This document shows positions 35,540 through 43,589 of a stretch of DNA of 64,000 nucleotides, piece after piece; position 1 is the first letter of the stretch, and the number at the start of each line of letters is the position of its first letter. The stretch is from Allobrachymonas chironomi DSM 19884 (GTDB lineage Bacteria; Pseudomonadota; Gammaproteobacteria; Burkholderiales; Burkholderiaceae_C). The translations under genes were made by a program, and so were the position numbers. The notes beneath the pieces are model-generated. The model searched no databases. It saw only the letters and a list, made by a program, of their open reading frames with translations, and was not told the origin of the DNA. Location: the NCBI RefSeq assembly GCF_000374625.1, contig NZ_KB894769.1, positions 1-64,000 of the forward strand. Direction: 5' to 3'.

Positions 35540-35977
35540 TCAGCCGGCCTGCACGGCCTCCAGTTTGTCGCGCACGGCATCGGGCAGCTCCACCGGACGG
35601 CGCTCCTGGTAGTTGAACAGCACGATGCCGATCTTGCCGCGCGCCACGGCGCGGCCGCTGGCCTTGTCATGCGCCTGCCAGCAAACGTCGAAGCCATAGC
35701 GGTTGTAATCGGCAGTCCCCATCTCGAACACCAGAATCTCGCCGTGGAAGGCTTCGGACAGGTATTGCAGGCCCTGGTCACCCACCACGGTACCGGCACC
35801 CATCACGTCCATTTCGTCATAGCCCAGCCAGCGCAGAAAGCGCAGCCGTGCCTCCGAGGCCAGGCCGACCAGCTGGGCGTTGTCCAGGTGGTTGCCGTGG
35901 TTGATGTGGCTGGTGTAGAGCTGGAGTTCGGTGCGGAAGGGGTAGTTTTGCAGGGGTTCGAATTTCAGGCGGGGCAT
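35540..35977 (-). CDS. Hotdog-fold acyl-CoA thioesterase
   Basis: A 145-residue thioesterase of the 4-hydroxybenzoyl-CoA thioesterase/YbgC-like group. The active-site region reads YTSHINHGNHLDNAQLVGL at about residue 21; the usual catalytic Asp of DxxGHxNN is replaced here by Ser/His-rich sequence, so the mechanism may differ. The rest of the fold, with LSEAFHGEILVFEMGTADYN, is normal. It is convergent with badK, 30 bp away, and might relieve build-up of CoA thioesters from the alicyclic pathway. That link is inferred from position only. Confidence 0.82.
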   Translation of the reverse strand: MPRLKFEPLQNYPFRTELQLYTSHINHGNHLDNAQLVGLASEARLRFLRWLGYDEMDVMGAGTVVGDQGLQYLSEAFHGEILVFEMGTADYNRYGFDVCWQAHDKASGRAVARGKIGIVLFNYQERRPVELPDAVRDKLEAVQAG

Positions 35978-36059
35978 GGGGCTTGTCCTTTTGTGAATGG
36001 TGTTGGGGGTAGTTTGCCAAATTCCGGGCGGTTCGGGCGGCAGGTGCGGAACGCCCGCC

Positions 36060-37673
36060 CTACGGCAACAGCTTCAACCCCAGCTCCGCCAAAAAAGCAT
36101 TGTGCTTGTCTCGCGCCGCCGCAATCGTCTTTTCAATCTCCATCAGCTCCTGGTGCGTCGCGTCCAGATCAATCTCCGCCTCGGCCACCGCCGTGCTGAT
36201 GTAGCGCGAGATGTTCAGGTTGAAATCGTTCTTTTCGATTTCGGCCATGCTGACCTTGCGTGCATAGCGCGGCTCTTCCTCGCGGAACTGGTAGGTCTGG
36301 ATGATCTTGGCGATGTGCTCGGGTTTGAGCTGGTTCTGCCGCTTGCCTTTGTCAAAGTGCTCGGCGGCGTTGATGAACAGCACATCATCCGGCTTCTTGC
36401 ATTTCTTCAGCACCAGAATGCAGACCGGAATGCCGGTGGAATAGAACAGGTTGGCCGGCAGGCCGATCACCGTGTCGATGTGCCCATCCTTCAGCAGTTT
36501 GGTGCGGATGCGTTCTTCCGCCCCGCCCCGGAACAGCACGCCGTGCGGCAGGATGATGGCCATCACGCCCTCGTCCTTCAGGTAGTGAAAACCGTGCAGC
36601 AGAAAGGCAAAATCAGCCGCAGACTTGGGAGCCAGACCGTGGCTCTTGAAGCGCACGTCGTCGGCCAGCGCATCTGTCGGCTGCCAGCGGTAACTGAATG
36701 GCGGGTTGGCGACGATGGCGTCAAAGCCCGGTTTTCTGGCCGGGTTCTGCTCGCGCATCATGTCCCACTCGTTGAGCAGCGTGTCGCCGTGGAAAATCTC
36801 GAACTCCGTATCCTTCACGCCGTGCAGCAGCATGTTCATGCGCGCCAGGTTGTAGGTGGTGATGTTCTTTTCCTGGCCAAAGATCTTGCCGATGGTGCCA
36901 CCGGCCTTGGCCACCTGCTTGCGCACATTGAGCAGCAGCGAACCCGAGCCGCAGGCAAAGTCCAGCACGTTGTCCAGCCGCTTGCGGGTACCGGTTTTCG
37001 GTTCCTGGCTGTCCAGTGTGACGATGCCCGAGAGGATGTCGGAAATCTGCTGCGGCGTGTAGAACTCGCCCGCCTTCTTGCCCGATCCGGCGGCAAACTG
37101 GCCAATCAGGTACTCATAGGCATCGCCCAGCGCGTCCACATCGGTAGAGAACTCCGCCAAGCCTTCGGCAATCTTCTGGATGATGGTGCAGAGCTTGGCG
37201 TTGCGGTCGGCATAGGTCTTGCCGAGCTTGGGCGAGCTCAGGTCAATTTCGGAAAACAGGCCCTGAAAAGTGCTCTCGAACGATTCCGTCTCGATGTACT
37301 TGAAGCCCGCCTGCAGCGTATTCAACAGGTCGGCATTCTGGGTACGTGCCATGTTGGCAACGCTGTTCCACAGGTGCGCGGGCTGGATCACATAGTGCAC
37401 CTTGCGGCGCATCTGCTTCTCGAAGTCCGGCACGTCGTCCACGTTGTGGGCATACCAGAGCGCCAGCGGCACCTGGCGCGTGTCGTCGCCCACATCGGGG
37501 TAGTCGCGCCCCAGTTCCTTGTGTGCCGCCGTCTCGTAGTTGTCGGAGAGATAGCGCAGGAACAGGAAGGACAGCATGTAGTCGCGGAAGTCGTCCGCGT
37601 CCATGGCGCCGCGCAGCTGGTCGGCAATGCTCCAGAGCGTGTTGCCCAGTTGTTTTTGATTGGCTTCGGTCAT
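36060..37673 (-). CDS. hsdM: Type I restriction-modification methyltransferase subunit
   Basis: A 537-residue N6-adenine methyltransferase. The SAM-binding motif I region is LDFACGSGSLLLNVRKQVA (about residue 216) and the catalytic motif IV is NPPF in IVANPPFSYRW (about 315). The N-terminal helical domain LWSIADQLRGAMDADDFRDYM is typical of HsdM. It pairs with HsdS to methylate the host site and with HsdR to restrict unmodified DNA. It is unusual in being the last gene of the operon; its ATG overlaps the rhuM stop by 4 bp (ATGA). Confidence 0.95.
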   Translation of the reverse strand: MTEANQKQLGNTLWSIADQLRGAMDADDFRDYMLSFLFLRYLSDNYETAAHKELGRDYPDVGDDTRQVPLALWYAHNVDDVPDFEKQMRRKVHYVIQPAHLWNSVANMARTQNADLLNTLQAGFKYIETESFESTFQGLFSEIDLSSPKLGKTYADRNAKLCTIIQKIAEGLAEFSTDVDALGDAYEYLIGQFAAGSGKKAGEFYTPQQISDILSGIVTLDSQEPKTGTRKRLDNVLDFACGSGSLLLNVRKQVAKAGGTIGKIFGQEKNITTYNLARMNMLLHGVKDTEFEIFHGDTLLNEWDMMREQNPARKPGFDAIVANPPFSYRWQPTDALADDVRFKSHGLAPKSAADFAFLLHGFHYLKDEGVMAIILPHGVLFRGGAEERIRTKLLKDGHIDTVIGLPANLFYSTGIPVCILVLKKCKKPDDVLFINAAEHFDKGKRQNQLKPEHIAKIIQTYQFREEEPRYARKVSMAEIEKNDFNLNISRYISTAVAEAEIDLDATHQELMEIEKTIAAARDKHNAFLAELGLKLLP

Positions 37674-38680
37674 TTTTTCGGGCGTCGTTTTAATTGGGCT
37701 TCCAGCGCCTGGAGGTCGGCCTCGTCCTGCTGGTCGGCGGCGATGGCTTCGCGCTGTTTGCGCTCCTGGTCGAACTGGCGGTACAGCGCATCCGTGTGCA
37801 TTTCCATCTGCTGATGGCGAATGGTACCGGCGTGGGTGAGCAGCGGAAAACCGTTGGAGGTGATGATCTGGTCCACGTTCTGTTTCCAGAAGGCCATGCG
37901 CGTTTCCTGCATGCCCTTGGCGCGCAGTTCGGCGGTTTCCAGAAAGATGACCACCAGCCGGTTCAGGGTGTCGATTTCGTCTTCGGTCAGGTAGTTTTTC
38001 GCCACCACGATGTCGGTTTTTCGCACCTGGTCACCCTTCCAGGCGAGCAAGCCGAAATGCGGATCGGCCGGATTGGCGCGTGCCATGACGAGTTCGGCGG
38101 CCGTTTGTTGCGTCACGGCAAAGATCAGCAGGTTTTGCACGGTGGCAAAGAACACCTGCGTGGCCTTGTCCGTCTTGTCGTAGTCGCTGGACAGCGCAAA
38201 CAGATCGCGCACCTTCTGGTAAAAGCGCTTTTCCGAGGCGCGGATGTCACGGATGCGCGCCAGCATCTCGTCAAAGTAATCGGGACGGCCATCCGGGCTT
38301 TTCAGCCGCTCGTCGTCCATCACGAAGCCCTTGGTCAGGTACTCCTTCAGCACGGTCGAGGCCCAGCGGCGGAACTGCACGCCACGCGGCGAGCGCACGC
38401 GGTAGCCCACGGCCAGAATGGCGTCGAGGTGGTAGAGCGTGACGGGGCGTTGCACCGTGCGGCTGCCCTCGGTTTGAACTGTCAAGGATTCCTTGACAGT
38501 TGCCGCCGGGTCCAGCTCCCCGTCCTCGAAGATGTTCTTCAGGTGCAGGGAGATATTCTGCTTGGTGGCGTCAAAGAGTTCCGCCATCTCCAGTTGCGTC
38601 AACCAGACGGTTTGCTCTTGCGCCCGTAGCTTGATCTGGCTGCGGCCGTCTTCGGTGGTGTAGAGGATCAGGTCGGTCAT
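37670..38680 (-). CDS. rhuM: RhuM-family protein embedded in the hsd operon
   Basis: A 336-residue protein of the RhuM family, named from a Salmonella pathogenicity island gene; its biochemical role is not established. The N-terminal half has QEQTVWLTQLEMAELFDATK (about residue 19) and SPRGVQFRRWASTVLKEYL (about 101), a Bro/KilA-like putative nucleic-acid-binding arrangement. The C-terminal part has TEDEIDTLNRLVVIFLETAE and a charged tail. It overlaps hsdS and hsdM by 4 bp each (ATGA), so it is translated with them. RhuM genes recur inside type I restriction loci, suggesting an accessory defence role. Confidence 0.88.
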   Translation of the reverse strand: MTDLILYTTEDGRSQIKLRAQEQTVWLTQLEMAELFDATKQNISLHLKNIFEDGELDPAATVKESLTVQTEGSRTVQRPVTLYHLDAILAVGYRVRSPRGVQFRRWASTVLKEYLTKGFVMDDERLKSPDGRPDYFDEMLARIRDIRASEKRFYQKVRDLFALSSDYDKTDKATQVFFATVQNLLIFAVTQQTAAELVMARANPADPHFGLLAWKGDQVRKTDIVVAKNYLTEDEIDTLNRLVVIFLETAELRAKGMQETRMAFWKQNVDQIITSNGFPLLTHAGTIRHQQMEMHTDALYRQFDQERKQREAIAADQQDEADLQALEAQLKRRPKK

Positions 38681-39978
38681 GCCGCTGCCTCGTCCGGCGA
38701 GGGGAATAGCTGCTGCATCAGGCCCTTCTTGTGGGTCTTGAGGGTTTCGAGTTTCTGGGTTTCGGCGGTGATTTGGGCGTCGAGGCTGCCCAGGCACACG
38801 GCGATGCGTTGTTGTTCCTGACGAGTCGGTGGGATAGGTATCGTGAACGACCTTATTTGAGCAAAGTTGAGCCCTTGCCTATTCCCACCAGCTTGGAAGC
38901 TATCGATCTGCCTCTGCCCGCAATCCGATATAAGGTATTGATTCAGGAAAAAAGGGTTCAGTTCGTCGGGTTTCGTGCGGATGATACAGACATGCTGATT
39001 CACATTGCCACCAGCAATTCTCTTGTCAGCTAAGGCGCTCCGTCCAATTGATGCGCCGGTGATGTTTAGCAAAACGTCCCAGGCCTGAATCTCAGTGGAA
39101 TTGAAAGAAGCGTGAGTCTCATCATCAATGTACGCAATGTCGTCCAACAACAAAACTCCCCAACCAACGTTCTGACTGCGAACAAACGGTCGGCCGAACT
39201 GTTTGTAATTCTTGTCACCTCCAGCTGGAGTGATTCCACTACCAACTTTTTTCGTTCTCGTCCCAAGTTCAATCTCTTCCCAATTTCCAATATCTTGGAA
39301 TTCGGGGAAACGGAAGCGAGGTTGTGTCTCGTCTTCCCAAGGGAAAAGCTGCTGCATCAGCCCTTTTTTATGGGTCTTGAGCACATCCACTTTCCGCGCT
39401 TGAGCGGCGATCAACTCGTCCAGCGAACTCAGGCAATCGGCGATTTTTTGTTGTTCGGCAGAGCTTGGCAGCAAAGTTTGCCATTCACAAAGCCTGCTGA
39501 AATAAAGCCGGGTTCGTGTCCCCCCTGCTTTTTGCGATAGAGCAAATTTCTTAAATTCTGGACTATCGTTCAGCTTGGCAAGCAAGAATACATGATTCAA
39601 ATCCTTGGTTTTAAAAACGGGATATTCTTTGCTAACCGCAATTTCTCCACCGGTTTCGTTAATATTGAATTTAAATTTTCCGTCGTCACTCATGTGGCGA
39701 TAAACCATGCATCCCGGAGGAACGACGCCATATTCGTTGCTGTTCAGCAGAGTTCTGCCGTCGAAATAGGCATCTTGGCGTTTTAGTCCTTCCCGCGTTG
39801 AGCTATAGACCGGCAATTCAGTATCTGATGCTACTCGGCCTGAGCAATCCTCCAGATAAGGGCCGACGAGCTTGCTTTCCCAACCATTCGCCTGCCGGAA
39901 CTCCGGGAACCGCAACTTCGGCACCAGCACTGGATTTACCGCTCCATTCGTAACGACGGATTCACTCTTGCTGCTCAT
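38677..39978 (-). CDS. hsdS: Type I restriction specificity subunit
   Basis: A roughly 433-residue HsdS with two target-recognition domains separated by conserved helical repeats. The spacer SLDELIAAQARKVDVLKTHK and its C-terminal copy SLDAQITAETQKLETLKTHK both end in KKGLMQQLFP, the internal symmetry expected of HsdS. Each recognition domain begins LRFPEF or FRFPEF, about residues 25 and 225. The gene is clearly richer in AT than its neighbours, as is usual for horizontally exchanged specificity genes. Starts at 39996 and 39978 are possible; 39978 has better-placed AAGG. It overlaps the truncated dinD-like gene by 17 bp. Confidence 0.92.
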   Translation of the reverse strand: MSSKSESVVTNGAVNPVLVPKLRFPEFRQANGWESKLVGPYLEDCSGRVASDTELPVYSSTREGLKRQDAYFDGRTLLNSNEYGVVPPGCMVYRHMSDDGKFKFNINETGGEIAVSKEYPVFKTKDLNHVFLLAKLNDSPEFKKFALSQKAGGTRTRLYFSRLCEWQTLLPSSAEQQKIADCLSSLDELIAAQARKVDVLKTHKKGLMQQLFPWEDETQPRFRFPEFQDIGNWEEIELGTRTKKVGSGITPAGGDKNYKQFGRPFVRSQNVGWGVLLLDDIAYIDDETHASFNSTEIQAWDVLLNITGASIGRSALADKRIAGGNVNQHVCIIRTKPDELNPFFLNQYLISDCGQRQIDSFQAGGNRQGLNFAQIRSFTIPIPPTRQEQQRIAVCLGSLDAQITAETQKLETLKTHKKGLMQQLFPSPDEAAA

Positions 39979-40360
39979 ACGTCTTAAATCCTTCATTCTC
40001 CGGGTAGCAAGTCAGCACGATGCCCTCAATCTGCCGCCCTGTCCCAGTTCCAATTTTGACCATTTTCCTGACGTCGGGAAGATGGTTCTCTATCACTCTA
40101 TCCGACAGCTCGCATGCAATTGTTGCCTTGGCCAACCGGATCATTTTGTTGACGTCAACAAAATGATCGGAAACCACGTGACCAGAGACTTCGCAGGCGA
40201 TCTTGGCCTTGGTGATAGCGGTCTGATTGAAGTTGCGCCACTCTGCGTAGCCAAGAAGCTGCTGAAGATCACGGGCGAGCCAGTACTCCACGCCTGTTTC
40301 GGTCTGCTGGGCGTGGCCTTCGAAAGTGGCAGTGAGCTGATGAACGAGATGGGTTTCCAT
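39962..40360 (-). CDS. Truncated DinD-like protein with internal 27-residue duplication
   Basis: A 132-residue protein beginning METHLVHQLTATFE, chosen because GGAG lies 7 bp before the ATG at 40360. Residues 25-75 match the start of DNA-damage-inducible protein D (GVEYWLARDLQQLLGYAEW...DHFVDVNKMI). A 27-residue segment is repeated in tandem: AKIACEVSGHVVSDHF and ATIACELSDRVIENHL, each followed by DVxKM. After RQIEGIVLTCY the similarity to full DinD is lost and the protein ends within 15 residues, so more than half of the usual length is missing. It lies between hsdR and hsdS and overlaps hsdS. Confidence 0.65.
   Translation of the reverse strand: METHLVHQLTATFEGHAQQTETGVEYWLARDLQQLLGYAEWRNFNQTAITKAKIACEVSGHVVSDHFVDVNKMIRLAKATIACELSDRVIENHLPDVRKMVKIGTGTGRQIEGIVLTCYPENEGFKTYEQQE
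40059..40168. repeat. Two palindromes 81 bp apart inside the dinD-like gene
   Basis: A perfect 30-bp palindrome spans 40139-40168; its half is GATCATTTTGTTGAC, centred on GACGTC. An imperfect relative spans 40059-40086 (half ACCATTTTCCTGAC, 12 of 14 pairs) with its own GACGTC centre 81 bp away, exactly 27 codons. The two palindromes lie in the two copies of the duplicated segment. In mRNA they would form long, loopless stems upstream of hsdS. Confidence 0.8.
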
Positions 40361-40374
40361 GGGCATTCTCCAAA

Positions 40375-43300
40375 TCACAAATCATAAGCAGAAAGACCAG
40401 ATATTTCGCGGCCACCAGCACGCTTGTTAAGCAAATGGTATAAATCCGCCATCAACGCCAACTCCGCCCGGCTACGCGCCTTCCACCCCAGATCCAGCGG
40501 TGCCATCAAATCACTCAACTGCTCCCCATCAAAAATCATCCGGTCCAGAATGCCGTCCACAAACCCTTGCAGTGCCGCCGTGGCCAAGCCATGCTTGGCC
40601 GCAATATCCGCCAGTTCCCTGGCGTTCTTCTCGGCCTTGAAGCGCGTGTAACCGTCGCGGATGGCGTCCTCGGAAAGCCCTTCACCCGCCTTGAGCGTGC
40701 CAATGTAGGCGGCAATGTCGTCGCGCTCGTCCATGAACTTGGCATCGGCGCTGATCAGGCCGATCAGTTCCTCGCGCGTCATGCGGGCCTTGTCCGGCCC
40801 CTGGCCCAGCTCACCCGCCGAGAATCTGGCGATCAGGCCCATGATGTAGTCGTAATCGATCACGGCTGAGGCAAACAGCACAAACTCGAAATCGAGCTGG
40901 TCCACGCCATCCTCTGCGGCATCGCCCTGCCCGCCGGTTTTGCCCTGCTGGTCCCGCAGCTGCCTGGCGGTTTCCAGATACTGGCCCTTGAAGCCGCGCA
41001 GGTCTGCATTGGGCAGCACCTGCTCAATGGTGGCCTTGTGCGCGTCGGTCAGATCGGTGTATTGGTCGAGCTGGGTCTTGAGCCGCTGCACTTCCTTGAA
41101 GTGGGTCACAAAGGCGGCGCGGGCCGCATCGCCCTTCAGGTTGGCCACCTCTGAAGGCGCACAGGCCAGTCCCTGCGATGCCATGAATGCATCCAGCTTT
41201 TGCACGGCAGCTTGCAGCTTGTCGATGACCACGGGGGCCTTGTCCACCAGCCAGATTTCACGCGCCTGCTCGCCGGTTTTCTCGCCGCTGAAGAGCGCAA
41301 TGGCAGCATCCACCGCCTCCTGCTGCTGGCGAAAATCGAGAATATTGCCGTAAGGCTTGGTGCTGTTGAGCACGCGGTTGGTGCGCGAAAACGCCTGGAT
41401 CAGGCCATGGTGCTTCAGGTTCTTGTCCACGTACAGCGTGTTCAGGAACTTGGAATCAAAACCGGTCAGCAGCATGTCCACCACAATGGTGATATCGATT
41501 TTTTGCGCTGCAGGCAAGTCGGCATGGGGCCATTGCTGGTCCTTGATGCGCTTTTGCACATCCTGGTAGTACAGGTCAAACTCGCCCAGGCGGTGGTTGG
41601 TGCCGTAGCGCGCGTTGTAATCGGCCAGAATCGCCTTGAGCGCGGCCTTCTTGCCTTCCGGGTCTTCCTGGTTGTCGGCCTGCTCCTGCGGCAGGTCTTC
41701 CTGGATCTGCTTCACATCCGGGTCACCCTCCGCCGGCGGGGAAAACACGCAGGCGATGTTCAGCGGCTTGAAGTCCGGATCGGCAGCCTGGCGTTCGGCT
41801 TGCAGTTCCTTGAACAGCGCGTGGTAGGCAATGGCGTCGTTGATGGACGCGGTAGCCAGAATGGCGTTGAAACGCCGCCCGCCAGTGGCAGCATCGTGCT
41901 TGGCCAGAATCGCCTCGATGACGGCCTTTTTGGCCACCGCTTCGCCCGGCTTGGGTGGGTTCTTGCCTTCGGGCTTGTAGTAGTCCACGTGGAAGCGCAG
42001 CACGTTGCCATCCTCGATGGCATGGGTAATGGTGTAGGCATGCAGCTGCTTCTGGAACAGGTCTGCCGTGGTGCGCATGGAGGCCTGGGTATCCTCGATT
42101 TTCTGCTGGCTGGCATTGGCCTCGAAAATGGGTGTGCCAGTAAAGCCGAACAGCTGCGCCCTGGGGAAAAACGCCTTGATGGCCTTGTGGTTGTCGCCAA
42201 ACTGCGAGCGATGGCATTCGTCAAAAATGAAGACGATGCGCTGATCCTGCAGCGCTTCCAGCTGTTCCTTGTACGTGGCCTGACCACTCCTGCTGCGCTG
42301 CCTGTTGCGCTTGCTGTTTTCGTCCAGCGCTAGGCCCAGTTTCTGGATCGTGGTCACGATCACCTTGTCGGCGTAGTCGTCTGACAGCAGGCGGCGCACC
42401 AGGGCGGCGGTGTTGGTGTTTTCTTCCACACAGCCTTCCTGGAACCGGTTGAATTCCTCACGCGTCTGGCGGTCCAGGTCCTTGCGGTCCACCACGAACA
42501 CGCACTTGTGAATGTGGTCGTTTTCCTTCAGCAAGGTCGATGCCTTGAAGGAGGTGAGCGTTTTGCCGCTGCCGGTGGTGTGCCAGATGTAGCCATTGCC
42601 GTTATCTTCGTCAATGCACTGCACGATGTGCTGCACCGCATAGATCTGGTACGGCCGCATGATCATGAGCTTTTGTTCGCCCGCCAACAGCACCATGTAG
42701 CGGCTGATGGTGCGGCCCAGATCACACTTTTTCAGAAAGTGCCCGGCAAACTCGTCGAGCTGGGTGATTTTGCGGTTGCCCTCATCCGCAAATTCGTAGA
42801 TGGGCAAAAAGCGCTCGTCGGCATTGAAGGCAAAGTGGCGGGCGTTGTTGTTGGCAAAGTAGTAGCTGCGATCGCGGTTGCTGACGATAAACAGCTGCAG
42901 AAAGCACAGCAGCGTGTTGCCGTAGCCATTGCCACGGTCCTGCTTGTACTCGACGATCTGCTCCATGGCCCTGCGCGGATTGACGCCCAGGGTTTTCAGT
43001 TCTATCTGCACACAGGGCACACCGTTGATAAGGATCAGAACGTCGTAGCGGTGGTGGCTGTTCTCGGTGTTGATGCGCAGCTGGCGCACCACCTCGAAGT
43101 GGTTTTTGCACCAGTCCTTGATGTTGACCAGCGTGAAGTGCAGCGGCGTACCATCGTCGCGGGTAAAGGAGTTGATGCTGCGCAGGGTTTTGGCAGCGGC
43201 AAACACGTCCGGCGTGACGATGTCATCCAGCAGGCGGGCAAACTCGGCGTCGGTCAGCTTGACACGGTTGAGCGCCTCGAACTTGTCGCGGAAGTTCTTT

Positions 43301-43449
43301 TCCAGCGCGGCGCGGTCGCGGATGTCGGCGCGGTATTCGTACTTCAGGTTTTGCAGCTTGCCAATGAAGCCGTATTCGATGTGTTCTTCTTTGACGATGA
43401 AGCCCGGTGCTCCGGGCGGCAAATCATGGGGAGGCTTGAATGCAGGCAT
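40375..43449 (-). CDS. hsdR: Type I restriction endonuclease/translocase subunit
   Basis: A 1024-residue HsdR. The N-terminal nuclease domain has the PD-(D/E)xK pattern YDVLILINGVPCVQIELKT (about residue 133-151). The SF2 translocase follows with Walker A HTTGSGKT (about 289), the DEAD-type box FIFDECHRSQFG (about 405), FTGTPIF and the late helicase motif IQAFSRTNRVL (about 695). It powers DNA translocation and cuts unmodified DNA at a distance. It is the first gene of the operon hsdR, dinD-like, hsdS, rhuM, hsdM. Its stop lies 14 bp before the ATG of the dinD-like gene. Confidence 0.95.
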   Translation of the reverse strand: MPAFKPPHDLPPGAPGFIVKEEHIEYGFIGKLQNLKYEYRADIRDRAALEKNFRDKFEALNRVKLTDAEFARLLDDIVTPDVFAAAKTLRSINSFTRDDGTPLHFTLVNIKDWCKNHFEVVRQLRINTENSHHRYDVLILINGVPCVQIELKTLGVNPRRAMEQIVEYKQDRGNGYGNTLLCFLQLFIVSNRDRSYYFANNNARHFAFNADERFLPIYEFADEGNRKITQLDEFAGHFLKKCDLGRTISRYMVLLAGEQKLMIMRPYQIYAVQHIVQCIDEDNGNGYIWHTTGSGKTLTSFKASTLLKENDHIHKCVFVVDRKDLDRQTREEFNRFQEGCVEENTNTAALVRRLLSDDYADKVIVTTIQKLGLALDENSKRNRQRSRSGQATYKEQLEALQDQRIVFIFDECHRSQFGDNHKAIKAFFPRAQLFGFTGTPIFEANASQQKIEDTQASMRTTADLFQKQLHAYTITHAIEDGNVLRFHVDYYKPEGKNPPKPGEAVAKKAVIEAILAKHDAATGGRRFNAILATASINDAIAYHALFKELQAERQAADPDFKPLNIACVFSPPAEGDPDVKQIQEDLPQEQADNQEDPEGKKAALKAILADYNARYGTNHRLGEFDLYYQDVQKRIKDQQWPHADLPAAQKIDITIVVDMLLTGFDSKFLNTLYVDKNLKHHGLIQAFSRTNRVLNSTKPYGNILDFRQQQEAVDAAIALFSGEKTGEQAREIWLVDKAPVVIDKLQAAVQKLDAFMASQGLACAPSEVANLKGDAARAAFVTHFKEVQRLKTQLDQYTDLTDAHKATIEQVLPNADLRGFKGQYLETARQLRDQQGKTGGQGDAAEDGVDQLDFEFVLFASAVIDYDYIMGLIARFSAGELGQGPDKARMTREELIGLISADAKFMDERDDIAAYIGTLKAGEGLSEDAIRDGYTRFKAEKNARELADIAAKHGLATAALQGFVDGILDRMIFDGEQLSDLMAPLDLGWKARSRAELALMADLYHLLNKRAGGREISGLSAYDL

Positions 43450-43589
43450 GGAGGCAAAACAGGCGTTGGCAGAGGGGCGAAGCAGTGCAGCTGCTCAAGG
43501 CAGCAAGATAGCATGGATTGGGCAGCCCACTCCCCGCCCGGGCAGCGCCCAGCCTGGCTGTGGCGGCAACCCCGGCAACCTGTGCAGGC

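Noticed and set aside
38677-39978. A phase-variable hsdS with invertible or slipped-strand repeats
   Set aside because: The internal repeats are the ordinary direct conserved regions of HsdS; no second partial hsdS, inverted copy or simple-sequence tract was found nearby.
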